Shown here: piece by piece, positions 27,453 to 35,696 of the stretch
How positions within the stretch are numbered: the first letter of the stretch is position 1
Layout: every line of letters begins with the position of its first letter
Assembly (NCBI GenBank): GCA_016794145.1
Contig: JAEUKP010000017.1
Span: forward strand, 1-64,000
Origin: Alphaproteobacteria bacterium
Lineage (GTDB): Bacteria; Pseudomonadota; Alphaproteobacteria; Micavibrionales; Micavibrionaceae
DNA: 64,000 nt
Direction of reading: 5' to 3'
Program-made: the position numbers and the translations under genes
Notes under the pieces: generated by a model
What the model was told of the DNA's origin: nothing
What the model saw: the letters and a program-made list of their open reading frames with translations, nothing else
The model's database searches: none

Positions 27453-28121
27453 TTAAAAATCTACATTTTCGTAATGTCTGGAGGGCGAAAATCCTGGAAT
27501 ACGTTCCCCCAGTATATCACGAAAACTGGGCCGTGATTTAATTCGCGCATACCAGTCACGCGCCCCCGGGTGATTCTCCCACGGGACATCACCGATATAA
27601 TCAACAGTCGAAAGATGCGCGGCTGCCGCAATATCTGCCAAAGATAAATCATCGCCTGCAAGCCAGTTTCGTTTTTCTGTTAAATACCCGATATAGTCAA
27701 GATGATAGTGAATATTGGCATGGCCCGCCCGAACAGAAGGGCCGTGCGGCTCCCCCATGTGCATAAAGCGTTTCATCATTTTTTCACCAAACAAATTATC
27801 GGTCACTTCGCGGTTGAATTTTAAATCAAACCAACTTACAAGACGGCGCGTTTCAGCGCGTTGCACGGGATCATGTCCAAGTAAATCAACGCCTGTATAA
27901 ACTTCTTCTAAATATTCGCAAATCACACTGCTGTTCGATAAATTTGTGCCATCAGGTTCGACCAGCACAGGCACATCACCAGCAGGGTTCAGCATCAGGA
28001 ACTCTGTTCTGCGTTCCCATGTTTTTTCAACACGCGCATCATACTCAAGACCTTTTTCACCAAGAACCATACGGACTTTGCGTGAAAAGGGGTGGAGCCA
28101 TAGGTGATAAAGTATTCTCAT
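27453..28121 (-). CDS. Glutathione S-transferase family protein
   Basis: A 222-aa GST-fold protein: an N-terminal thioredoxin-like half (LYHLWLHPFSRKVRMVLGEKG, then PAGDVPVLVEPDGTNLSNSSVICEYLEE with the cis-Pro VPVL and Ser that bind glutathione) and a helical C-terminal half (NWLAGDDLSLADIAAAAHLS). Residue Ser in HPFSRK is at the usual catalytic site. The physiological substrate is unknown. Confidence 0.92.
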   Translation of the reverse strand: MRILYHLWLHPFSRKVRMVLGEKGLEYDARVEKTWERRTEFLMLNPAGDVPVLVEPDGTNLSNSSVICEYLEEVYTGVDLLGHDPVQRAETRRLVSWFDLKFNREVTDNLFGEKMMKRFMHMGEPHGPSVRAGHANIHYHLDYIGYLTEKRNWLAGDDLSLADIAAAAHLSTVDYIGDVPWENHPGARDWYARIKSRPSFRDILGERIPGFSPSRHYENVDF

Positions 28122-28236
28122 GACTTGACTACACTACCTCAAAACCTAGATATCGACTAGTCACATTTACTCCGGACGATGAAAGGTGTAAAGTCAAAGA
28201 CAGTTTTTTAAATCCCCCTGTTCAAAAGAGTTTCTT

Positions 28237-28797
28237 ATGTCTGAAAATTATACAAAAATTGCAATTATCCTTCATTGGCTCATTGGTCTTGCAATCATTG
28301 CAATGATTGCGATGGGACTGATTCTTGAGGATATTCCAGATGATTATAAATTTATGGCCTATCAGCTTCATAAATCGATTGGGTTGACAATCTTGGGTCT
28401 AAGTTTTTTTAGACTCTTCTGGCGCTTGACACACCGTCCCCCGGCTTTACCTGTCAATATGAAGCCGTGGGAAATCTGGGCCGCAAAACTGACCCATATC
28501 GGATTTTATGTGTTGATGATCGGAATCCCCCTCTCTGGCTGGGCGCTTGTTTCTGCGGCACCGCCACCTTATAATTTTCCGATCATGTGGTTTGGTCTTT
28601 TTGAATGGCCGCATCTGCCCGTTACCGTTGACAAAGAATTGTCGCATGATTTTGCAGAAGTTCATGAAACCCTTGCTTATCTAACGATTATACTGCTTGG
28701 TCTTCATGTCGGCGCGGCCTTAAAGCATCATTTTATCAACAAGGATAATGTTCTTGCCCGGATGCTTCCGTTTTTGCGGGGCGCGGCTTCGAAATGA
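28237..28797 (+). CDS. Cytochrome b561-type membrane protein
   Basis: A di-haem, four-helix membrane protein (186 aa) that passes electrons between quinone and small acceptors. Haem ligands are recognisable: IILHWLIG, LHKSIGLTILGL, and paired histidines in HETLAYLTIILLGLHVGAALKHHF. The stop codon overlaps the start of the YceI gene (ATGA), as is common for these two families, so they form an operon. Confidence 0.94.
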   Translation: MSENYTKIAIILHWLIGLAIIAMIAMGLILEDIPDDYKFMAYQLHKSIGLTILGLSFFRLFWRLTHRPPALPVNMKPWEIWAAKLTHIGFYVLMIGIPLSGWALVSAAPPPYNFPIMWFGLFEWPHLPVTVDKELSHDFAEVHETLAYLTIILLGLHVGAALKHHFINKDNVLARMLPFLRGAASK

Positions 28798-29402
28798 GAT
28801 CTCCCAGATTTGATCGCCTTTTTCCACTGGTGTTATTTTTTGCCGTGTTTCTGTGCAGAGGAATTGGTTTTTCATCTGCTTTTGCAGCGCCCCCTGTTTG
28901 GACCGTTGACTCCCTCGATAGCCATCTAAGCTTTTCAGGAAAAGACAATGGAAAAATATTTTCCGGGGAGTTTAAAAAATTTACCCCCGAGATTGCTTTC
29001 GACCGACAGGATCTGGCCGCATCATCAATTAAAGTGATTGTCGATACAGCCTCTGCAACAACCGGAGATGAGACCTATGATCGGACCTTGCCCGGGGGCG
29101 AATGGTTTAACGTTTTCCAGTTTCCGAATGCTGTATTCGAAAGCGCAGCAATCCGCTATCTCGGCAGTGATAAAGCTGGGGTTGAGGGGTATGAAGCCTC
29201 TGGAAAACTGACAATTCTTGGGGTAACCCAGAATATTATTTTCCCCTTTACGTTGGCTGTTACCAACCAATCGGCGCATGCAACGGGAAATCTTCGTTTG
29301 AAACGGTTGGACTTTGGTCTTGGAAAAACGGTAGATGCCAAGGGGGATAGCATTTCCAATGATATTATTGTTCGCTTTGATATCAGGGCCCATCTGAAAT
29401 AA
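28794..29402 (+). CDS. YceI family periplasmic protein
   Basis: A 202-aa exported protein with an N-terminal signal peptide (hydrophobic FPLVLFFAVFLCRGIGFSSA, then FAAPP) and a YceI lipocalin-like beta barrel that binds polyisoprenoid-type lipids. Family patterns include WTVDSLDSHLSFSG, TGDETYDRTLPGGEWFNVFQFP and a repeat of isolated beta strands. It is coupled to the cytochrome b561 gene by ATGA and precedes uppP, an undecaprenyl-lipid enzyme, which is a suggestive link to isoprenoid lipids. Confidence 0.93.
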   Translation: MRSPRFDRLFPLVLFFAVFLCRGIGFSSAFAAPPVWTVDSLDSHLSFSGKDNGKIFSGEFKKFTPEIAFDRQDLAASSIKVIVDTASATTGDETYDRTLPGGEWFNVFQFPNAVFESAAIRYLGSDKAGVEGYEASGKLTILGVTQNIIFPFTLAVTNQSAHATGNLRLKRLDFGLGKTVDAKGDSISNDIIVRFDIRAHLK

Positions 29403-29431
29403 AAAAAAACCAAAAGAAGCGGAATTTTGCC

Positions 29432-30229
29432 ATGTCTTTGATGACCTATTTTCATGCATGTATTCTTGGGCTTGTTGAGGGGGCAACGGAATTTTTGCCT
29501 GTATCCTCAACAGGTCATTTGATCTTGGCCCAAGATGCGCTGGGGTTCAGCTTGGCTTCGGCAAATATGTTTACAGTGGTAATCCAGTTGGGGGCAATTC
29601 TGGCTGTTTGTTGGCTGTATCGTGCGCGTATTACCGATGTCGTTTTCCATCTGAATGACAAAAAACAACAATTTTTTGCGTTGCGCTTGTTTGTGGCGTT
29701 CCTTCCTGCTGCAGTCATTGGGCTTTTGTTCCACAATGCAATTGAAGAAAAATTATTTAATCCGATTGTGGTTGCGGTTATGCTTGTTATTGGGGGTGTT
29801 ATTATCTGGCTGGTCGAAAAATTCAAACCAGCCCCTGTGACACATGACATTGACAGTATGACGTTTCGACAGGCTTTCTGGGTCGGGTGTGCACAGGCTG
29901 TTTCTGTTATCCCGGGGACATCCCGGTCGGGAGCAACGATTATCGGGGGGCTTTTGCTCAAGCTGGATCGCAAAGTAGCCACCGAATTCTCCTTTTTTCT
30001 GGCGATGCCTGTGATGGTTTGTGCAACGGGGCTTGATATCTACAAATACCATGATGTCCTAACACTGGATGAAATCTGGGTTATTTTAACAGGATTTGTG
30101 GTGTCATTTTTTGCAGGTCTTGTTGCGGTTAAGTTTCTGGTTGGATATGTTGGAAAACATGACTTTATCCCTTTTGCCATCTACCGCATCTTGTTTGGCT
30201 TGGTTTTGCTTGGTTACTACCTTGCTTAA
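29432..30229 (+). CDS. uppP: Undecaprenyl-diphosphatase
   Basis: Dephosphorylates undecaprenyl diphosphate to recycle the lipid carrier of peptidoglycan and polysaccharide. It is 265 aa and very hydrophobic with about eight membrane segments. The signatures GLVEGATEFLPVSSTGHL and the C-terminal catalytic block PGTSRSGATIIGGLLL are both intact. It follows the b561-YceI pair. Confidence 0.97.
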   Translation: MSLMTYFHACILGLVEGATEFLPVSSTGHLILAQDALGFSLASANMFTVVIQLGAILAVCWLYRARITDVVFHLNDKKQQFFALRLFVAFLPAAVIGLLFHNAIEEKLFNPIVVAVMLVIGGVIIWLVEKFKPAPVTHDIDSMTFRQAFWVGCAQAVSVIPGTSRSGATIIGGLLLKLDRKVATEFSFFLAMPVMVCATGLDIYKYHDVLTLDEIWVILTGFVVSFFAGLVAVKFLVGYVGKHDFIPFAIYRILFGLVLLGYYLA

Positions 30230-30345
30230 AATTTTCATATAAAAGTGAAGTTTATTTGAGGTTTTCTCATTTTTCCGCTATAATGGTCTGGTTACAAGGA
30301 TCGTTGGCACAGCTATTCGCCACGGAGTGTGTAAAAGGGTGTAGA

Positions 30346-30756
30346 ATGAAATCTTATGAAGAGACAGTCGGTGTGTCAGAAGAGTCCCCGCCGATCACAA
30401 AGCCTCGTCATCGTGACGCGCCTTACATCAAGCCTGTCACAGGGCTTGTTTTGCAGCCCCTTGCGCAGTTTTGCCATTGTGAGTTGGTTGTGAGTGAAGC
30501 AGGGGCCGCAATGGTTCTTTACACCAAAACATTGCCCGAAGGGATCCATTGGGCCGAGTATGATGTCGATTTATCTTTGTTAACCTTTGTGACTTGGTCC
30601 GGATCGATAATGGAACTGGGCATGAAAGTTCATGCCCCTTTTAGAAAGTATCTAAAACAGTCGGAAGAGATTATGATGGTCCAGCTATCAGAGGACAAAA
30701 AAGATCTGGTGGTTGCCTATCCGGCAGATCTGGTTATCAGAGATGTCGGAATTTAG
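30346..30756 (+). CDS. Hypothetical protein
   Basis: A 136-aa protein without recognised family. It is acidic, beta-rich and has no signal peptide or membrane segment. ATG 30346 is chosen over the longer frame start at 30256 because it has AAGGG at eight nt and the upstream residues look like random coil. A second gene follows after 35 nt with a strong ribosome-binding site, so both are probably one transcript. Confidence 0.65.
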   Translation: MKSYEETVGVSEESPPITKPRHRDAPYIKPVTGLVLQPLAQFCHCELVVSEAGAAMVLYTKTLPEGIHWAEYDVDLSLLTFVTWSGSIMELGMKVHAPFRKYLKQSEEIMMVQLSEDKKDLVVAYPADLVIRDVGI

Positions 30757-30791
30757 AAAAGATATAAAAGTATACGAAGTGGAGGAATAAG

Positions 30792-32423
30792 ATGGCGTTA
30801 ACACGTGAGGATCAGAAGCGTGCTCTTGAAGAGGGTGGTTTGGGAACTCTTGAGATGTATGGATTTCAAAAAAGTGTTCTTGCTAATGAAAAGGTTACAG
30901 CCCTATCAGACAAGGTATCAGGAGATAAGTCTATTGGTGATGAAACCAGAATGACATTTTTGAGAGAGCTTGGTAAGAAATGGAAAACTGATCGGGAACT
31001 TTTTACAAAGCTCGAGGCAGATATGGATGCTGATCCAAAGCTTGCAGAAGAGTTTCATTCGGCGATCAAGAATGATCCAGAGCGTGCGATAAAGGCAATT
31101 CAAAAATATGATAGGCCTGGCAGCCTGTCTCTTGCCCTTAAGAGTGGCGCGGGCGCGGCGGCTCCGTCTATCTCAGAATCTTCTTCACCTGCTGCCTCCC
31201 CTGCTGCCTCCCCTGCCTCGGGGCCTGCGCCTACGGCGCCAGCAGGATCAGCTGCAAAGCGTGATGATAATGCCCGTGATATCGCGACTCTTGGTATGAT
31301 GGCCGAAGATCTTGCAAAAGCAGCAAAAGAATTTGGGGTTCCAGCGTCAACAGCGGACGGGTTTGTCAGAAGAATTAAAACCGATTCAGTCTTAGCAAGG
31401 CGAATCGCTGAAAATTTTAAACGTAATCCCGATTTCTTGTCGATGGTCACGGACCAGGTAGAAGGCACGCCTAAAACCGGTCCTATCGCGCAGAAGGCAG
31501 CCCAAGAGTTGAATAAGATCATGTCAAAGCCGGAGCTCCTGGCCGAAGATTCTTATGTTAAGGGATTGGAGAGGGATATAAAAAACGCAAACGCAATGAA
31601 GGCTAGTTTAGCCGGGGTGACCGCTGGATTCGGGAATCTTGCTGCAGGTTTTCGCAAGATAATGGGCGGATTGAGCGGTCCTCATAAGGTTTTTTCAATG
31701 TCTTCACCAGGAGGAAGTCTTTTCCCTACGCTCTTTATCAATCTTGACGCCTATGAGCAGAATGCTGCAGAAGCAACAGCTTTCGGTGCTTATTCTCCGC
31801 TGGAAATGGACGCCTATACAACGCCTGGCAAAAATGGAAAATTCTTCCATGATGGACAACAGCGGAAGGGGGCTGACGGGAAGCCGTTAATGAAGGATGG
31901 CAAGCCTGTTTTCGAGCAGGTTCCAAATGGTCAAATTACTTTGACAACTGCAGATGGAAAAGAAGTTAAGGTTATTCCTGCAGGCGGGAATTTGATGGCC
32001 AAACAGCGTGCCGGAGACTTTGGTCCAGATGGAAAATTTATACCAGGAAATATCAAGGTTCCTGTCGTAATGGAAATAACCGAGCATGGTGTGCCAAGCA
32101 AAATTGACAATGTAATGTTAACCCCCGCTCAATTTAAACAATATAATCGTCTTGTGGATGCCGCCGCCCAAAAGGCCGGACGTCCGACAGGTGGATTGGT
32201 CTTTGAACCCTATACCGAACAGGACAAAAGAGAACTGGCGGCGAGGTCAGAAGTCAAGAATACAGCCAATATCGTAACAGTAGATCCAGCAACAGGAAGG
32301 GTAGTGAGTGAGTCTAATCCCTCTGTTACGGCTTGGTCAATTGGTGCCGATGGTTCAGTTATTCAAAACCCGACCGGCCGCCCAGCTGCCAACGAAAGGG
32401 ATTTTCGTTTACAGTCCTATTAA
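30792..32423 (+). CDS. Large hypothetical protein with Ser/Pro/Ala linker
   Basis: I do not recognise this 543-aa protein. Its start is secure: GGAGG lies just upstream of the ATG. The N-terminal 115 residues are highly charged and helical. Then comes a low-complexity Ser/Ala/Pro linker (about 125-155) carrying an exact 12-bp tandem duplication. Another helical region (about 157-255) with a 30-residue unit resembling one in the N-terminus (KDPER/KRNPDF ends) follows. The rest is beta-rich, with MEITEHGVPSKIDNVMLTP and a C-terminal tail. No signal peptide or membrane helix is visible. Its partner is the gene before it. Confidence 0.65.
   Translation: MALTREDQKRALEEGGLGTLEMYGFQKSVLANEKVTALSDKVSGDKSIGDETRMTFLRELGKKWKTDRELFTKLEADMDADPKLAEEFHSAIKNDPERAIKAIQKYDRPGSLSLALKSGAGAAAPSISESSSPAASPAASPASGPAPTAPAGSAAKRDDNARDIATLGMMAEDLAKAAKEFGVPASTADGFVRRIKTDSVLARRIAENFKRNPDFLSMVTDQVEGTPKTGPIAQKAAQELNKIMSKPELLAEDSYVKGLERDIKNANAMKASLAGVTAGFGNLAAGFRKIMGGLSGPHKVFSMSSPGGSLFPTLFINLDAYEQNAAEATAFGAYSPLEMDAYTTPGKNGKFFHDGQQRKGADGKPLMKDGKPVFEQVPNGQITLTTADGKEVKVIPAGGNLMAKQRAGDFGPDGKFIPGNIKVPVVMEITEHGVPSKIDNVMLTPAQFKQYNRLVDAAAQKAGRPTGGLVFEPYTEQDKRELAARSEVKNTANIVTVDPATGRVVSESNPSVTAWSIGADGSVIQNPTGRPAANERDFRLQSY
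31188..31211. repeat. 12-bp tandem duplication in coding linker
   Basis: CCTGCTGCCTCC occurs twice, head to tail, coding for the Ala-Ala-Ser-Pro repeats in the linker of the hypothetical protein. A third, degenerate unit follows. Confidence 0.85.
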
Positions 32424-32424
32424 C

Positions 32425-32452
32425 TCACCATCACAGGGTCACCATCACAGGG
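32425..32452. repeat. 14-bp tandem duplication
   Basis: TCACCATCACAGGG is repeated exactly twice, in the 3' end of the minus-strand exonuclease gene and directly after the stop of the plus-strand gene. It adds residues to the exonuclease C-terminus without a frameshift. Confidence 0.9.
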
Positions 32453-33213
32453 ATATGGTCGCTGGTTTTATCCCAATCGCGGGTTTCGGGAAGTGTGGTA
32501 TGGGCGACAAGGCGGGGCGCAAGCGGCGGTGTCACCCAGATATGATCCAGTCGCCGCCCCCGATTGGAGGCTTTCCAGTCGCGGTTGCGGTACGACCACC
32601 ATGTATAAAGTTTTTGGGATTCCGGAACAAAATGGCGGGCAACGTCCACCCAGGACAATCCTGTGTAAAAAGCCGTCAGTTTTTCAACCTCGATCGGGGT
32701 GTGTGACACGACATCCAGCAATTGTTTATGGGACCAGACATCCTGTTCCAAGGGCGCGATATTAAAATCACCGACCGCCATCAGAGGTGTGTCGGGCGTA
32801 TAGGTTTCTACAAAATACGAACGAAGCTCATCAACAAAATCAAGCTTATGACCAAATTTTTCATTCTGGTCGCGGTCAGGAATGTCCCCACCCGCCGGAA
32901 TATACAAATTATGCAGTTCAAAAGAGGGAAAAGTCACCGCGATATGACGGCAATCTTCGCGCCCCACACGGGCATGAATGCCGGTATCGACAAAGGGGGT
33001 GCGGGATAAAATCGCGACGCCGTTATACCCCTTCATGCCATTGATATGGCGGTGGGTATAGCCAGCGGCGGCAAACACATCGTGCGGGAAAAATTCATCC
33101 GGTGTTTTGGTTTCCTGCAAACAGATAACGTCGGCATCCAGAATCTGTGCGGCTTTCAAAACCAATTCGGCCCGCAACCGCACCGAATTGATATTCCATG
33201 TCATGATTTTCAT
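32431..33213 (-). CDS. xthA: Exodeoxyribonuclease III
   Basis: A base-excision repair enzyme with AP-endonuclease and 3'-5' exonuclease activity. It is 260 aa with the endonuclease/exonuclease/phosphatase motifs in order: TWNINSVR at the N-terminus, DVICLQETKTPDEFF, LYIPAGGD, VGDFNIAP, the YTWWSYRNRDW and RLDHIW block, and the catalytic SDH in KTSDHIPV. A 14-bp duplication lies at its 3' end. It converges on the 543-aa gene. Confidence 0.95.
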   Translation of the reverse strand: MKIMTWNINSVRLRAELVLKAAQILDADVICLQETKTPDEFFPHDVFAAAGYTHRHINGMKGYNGVAILSRTPFVDTGIHARVGREDCRHIAVTFPSFELHNLYIPAGGDIPDRDQNEKFGHKLDFVDELRSYFVETYTPDTPLMAVGDFNIAPLEQDVWSHKQLLDVVSHTPIEVEKLTAFYTGLSWVDVARHFVPESQKLYTWWSYRNRDWKASNRGRRLDHIWVTPPLAPRLVAHTTLPETRDWDKTSDHIPVMVTL

Positions 33214-33276
33214 GAAAAAGAACTACGCTTCTTTTTTCTGAAAATCAATGCAATGAATAAACGCTTTCTTTGTGGG

Positions 33277-33708
33277 TTATATGTCTATTCGATGCGGGGA
33301 GTAAGGAATTGTAGGGCGTTGTCTTTCAGGGGCACGCTCTGGTTTATCCTCTGGTGGTTTGGAGCAAATCTCTTTAGCATTATTTACGAATGGAGACATC
33401 TTTATATGCAGACGCGCGACGCTTCCAATATTTTTTTCTTCCTCTTGAGTTAGAGTTCCTTCATTTTTACGAAGGTTTGTTATATCATATAATTTGTTCT
33501 CATAGTAATCGGATACGCCAGAAGCCACCAGAAACTCTGTGCATATAGGGTCTTTTTGATTAGGTCTTTGTGCATCGAGGACCCCCTTTGTTGCATCTAT
33601 TAATTGACGAGCAGTATCCGCTGCGAGCACTATCAAATCAGAAGTAGACATAACGTCAACTTTTTTATCGAGCTCTTTCCATGTTTCCGGTTTATTTTTA
33701 TCTGCCAT
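33277..33708 (-). CDS. Hypothetical protein
   Basis: A 143-aa charged, helical protein (MADKNKPETWKELDKKVDV start) with two Cys (DPICTEF, KEICSKP) and a Pro-rich C-terminal tail. No signal peptide or membrane segment. GAGG is seven nt upstream, so translation is well supported. No family is recognised; neighbours give no clue. Confidence 0.6.
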   Translation of the reverse strand: MADKNKPETWKELDKKVDVMSTSDLIVLAADTARQLIDATKGVLDAQRPNQKDPICTEFLVASGVSDYYENKLYDITNLRKNEGTLTQEEEKNIGSVARLHIKMSPFVNNAKEICSKPPEDKPERAPERQRPTIPYSPHRIDI

Positions 33709-33790
33709 TTTTATGTCCTCTATTTTTTACGGATGCCATAGAGGTATCATAGACAAAAATCATTTCACAAATGTTAATATGAAAATTATT

Positions 33791-34630
33791 TTACAAAAGG
33801 GTTGGATCTTCGTAAAAATCCTTCAGGCACACAAACCCGTCTTTTGCCGCCACGCACCATTCGCGGTTGGCTTTTAAGACAATGTGACCGCAGGGAATGT
33901 TATGGGGTTCATGCCAGACGGAGAAATCCTTAATCCAGTATCGTTTCCCATCCAAAATGGCCAAAGATTCAAATCGGCCAAAGGCCTTTCCGACACGGGC
34001 GATGTCATCGACGGATGTTCCAAAGTCAAAGGTTTTGTCGGCATCTGTGGGATAGGTGTAATAGGTTTTCTCGCCACTCTGGGGACGGGCTTCGCTCCAT
34101 ATGCGATCAAAATCGGCCAATAATGCCCGTACCATATTCGGTGCACGCATCATACATTTGGCGGAATAGCTTTCCAGATCATCTTCATCCGACAGAGGGA
34201 TTGCTTGCTGTAATAAAATATCGCCCTGATCCCATTGGGCCGATAATTTATGCAGGGTCAGGCCAGCACTTTCACGTTCTTTCAATAGAATAACCGGAAG
34301 AGGCCACACACCGCGTACTTTTGGCAACAAAGACGGATGCGTATTCACGCCTTTGAAACGAGGATCATCCGGAACAGGAATTTTATAGGGATAGGCACAG
34401 GATAAAAATAAGTCGACCCCATTCGCCATAAGAGATTCAATATCGGCGGGGGTTACGGGGCTTGTTTGCACCGGAATTGCTTTTTGCTCACAGATGTTTT
34501 TCAGGAAGGTATTAAAATTATACTGGTTATCCGTGTCAAAGGTGAAGACTTTGACCACGTCATGCCCTTCGGATAAGACGGTTTTCAAGCAGTCATAGAA
34601 AAAGTCATATCCGAAATAGGCAATTTTCAT
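33791..34630 (-). CDS. Formyltransferase family protein
   Basis: A 279-aa enzyme of the tetrahydrofolate-dependent formyltransferase class, like Fmt and sugar N-formyltransferases. The catalytic set is present: NTHPSLLPKVRG (Asn and His) and LSAQWDQGDILLQ (Asp). It lacks the C-terminal tRNA-binding domain of Fmt, and its length and the sugar-modifying context suggest an amino-sugar formyltransferase acting on surface polysaccharide. That is an inference. AGGAG lies nine nt upstream of the ATG. Confidence 0.8.
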   Translation of the reverse strand: MKIAYFGYDFFYDCLKTVLSEGHDVVKVFTFDTDNQYNFNTFLKNICEQKAIPVQTSPVTPADIESLMANGVDLFLSCAYPYKIPVPDDPRFKGVNTHPSLLPKVRGVWPLPVILLKERESAGLTLHKLSAQWDQGDILLQQAIPLSDEDDLESYSAKCMMRAPNMVRALLADFDRIWSEARPQSGEKTYYTYPTDADKTFDFGTSVDDIARVGKAFGRFESLAILDGKRYWIKDFSVWHEPHNIPCGHIVLKANREWCVAAKDGFVCLKDFYEDPTLL

Positions 34631-34684
34631 GAAGGGGCTCCTGATTCTTTCTGAAACTTATTTATTCTCTGACATCTTCGCTAG

Positions 34685-35329
34685 TTATTCTGGCGGATAG
34701 AAATACCACCCTATCCTGTTTGAAAAACCCTCATCAATTACCTTGATAAGAGCATGAGCTTTATCCTCAACATTTAAGAACCGTGCTGGCAATACATTCA
34801 GAAGAGATTGCGGGGCGATAGGAAATTGACCAAGAAGAGGAGAAATAAACCGCCCTTCAAAATTATAACCAAGTCTATGCAAGTAGGATGCAGCCACAAG
34901 CGTTGGACATGAGGGCATATTTTCTTTTTCCATCTTTTGTCTATAACTCAAAAGAAATTCGGAAGACGTTTTATAAGACGTATTTTCAATTCTCATTAAA
35001 ACATCTTGGTTGCTCAACTCATCAAAAATTTGAAATTCATTGGTTTTCTTATGTAACGTACAACGAAGATAATTAATTATAAAAAGAGCAGGCGGAATAA
35101 ATGAGGATTCCAAATATATAACATCTGGTTTGATCAAGAGTTTATCAGTCAAATATTCAAGAAGTCCGCTCGGGATATCTGTATGGACATCATCTATCAT
35201 CAAACCAAAACTGGCTTCTTTTAAGAAAAAGGAATCAAAAAATCCCATCCTAACAAGGCGATTTGTTTCTTCAATTGAAACATCGATCTGAGCAGATGGA
35301 TCTATATGGCAATACTCAATACTTATCAT
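34685..35329 (-). CDS. Hypothetical protein in the recR position
   Basis: A 214-aa protein of unknown function with FGLMIDDVHTDIPSGLLEYL and CPTLVAASYLHRLGYN segments, no signal peptide and no membrane helix. The longer open frame runs into ybaB and is not a plausible start; ATG 35329 follows the ybaB stop by one nt, which implies translational coupling. In most bacteria recR follows ybaB here, and this protein has no RecR zinc finger or Toprim motif. Confidence 0.65.
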   Translation of the reverse strand: MISIEYCHIDPSAQIDVSIEETNRLVRMGFFDSFFLKEASFGLMIDDVHTDIPSGLLEYLTDKLLIKPDVIYLESSFIPPALFIINYLRCTLHKKTNEFQIFDELSNQDVLMRIENTSYKTSSEFLLSYRQKMEKENMPSCPTLVAASYLHRLGYNFEGRFISPLLGQFPIAPQSLLNVLPARFLNVEDKAHALIKVIDEGFSNRIGWYFYPPE

Positions 35330-35330
35330 C

Positions 35331-35666
35331 TTAAAACGGCAATCCACCATTGCCCAGCATTCCGGGAGGAAGACCCATATCGGACATGGCTTTTTGGGTT
35401 TCGGTGGCCATTTTTTCATCGGCTTTGGCGCGGGCATCGTTGCACGCCGCTTTGATCATATCTTCCAACATCTCTTTGTCATTCGGATCAATCAGGCTGG
35501 GGTCAATGGTGAGGGATCGCATCGCACCCTTACAGGTCATCACGACCTGTACCAATCCGCCTCCGGCGCTGCCCGAGACTTCGACTCCTGCCAATTCTTC
35601 TTGTAACGCCGCCATTTTCTTTTGCATGACTTGCGCTTTTTGCATCATTTGTTGAATATTGAACAT
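35331..35666 (-). CDS. ybaB: YbaB/EbfC nucleoid-associated protein
   Basis: A 111-aa DNA-binding protein of the EbfC family. Typical features: MFNIQQMMQKAQVMQKKM, LAGVEVSGSAGGGLVQVVMTCKG, and DMIKAACNDARAKADEKMA. It is directly downstream of dnaX on the same strand, the usual linkage. The following gene starts one nt after its stop. Confidence 0.96.
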   Translation of the reverse strand: MFNIQQMMQKAQVMQKKMAALQEELAGVEVSGSAGGGLVQVVMTCKGAMRSLTIDPSLIDPNDKEMLEDMIKAACNDARAKADEKMATETQKAMSDMGLPPGMLGNGGLPF

Positions 35667-35696
35667 GATTTTTCCTTTTTTGTATCGTGTATTATT

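Noticed and set aside
35330..35437. Longer N-terminus of the gene after ybaB
   Set aside because: It would overlap ybaB in another frame with proline/lysine-rich residues typical of a shadow; ATG 35329 fits coupling better.
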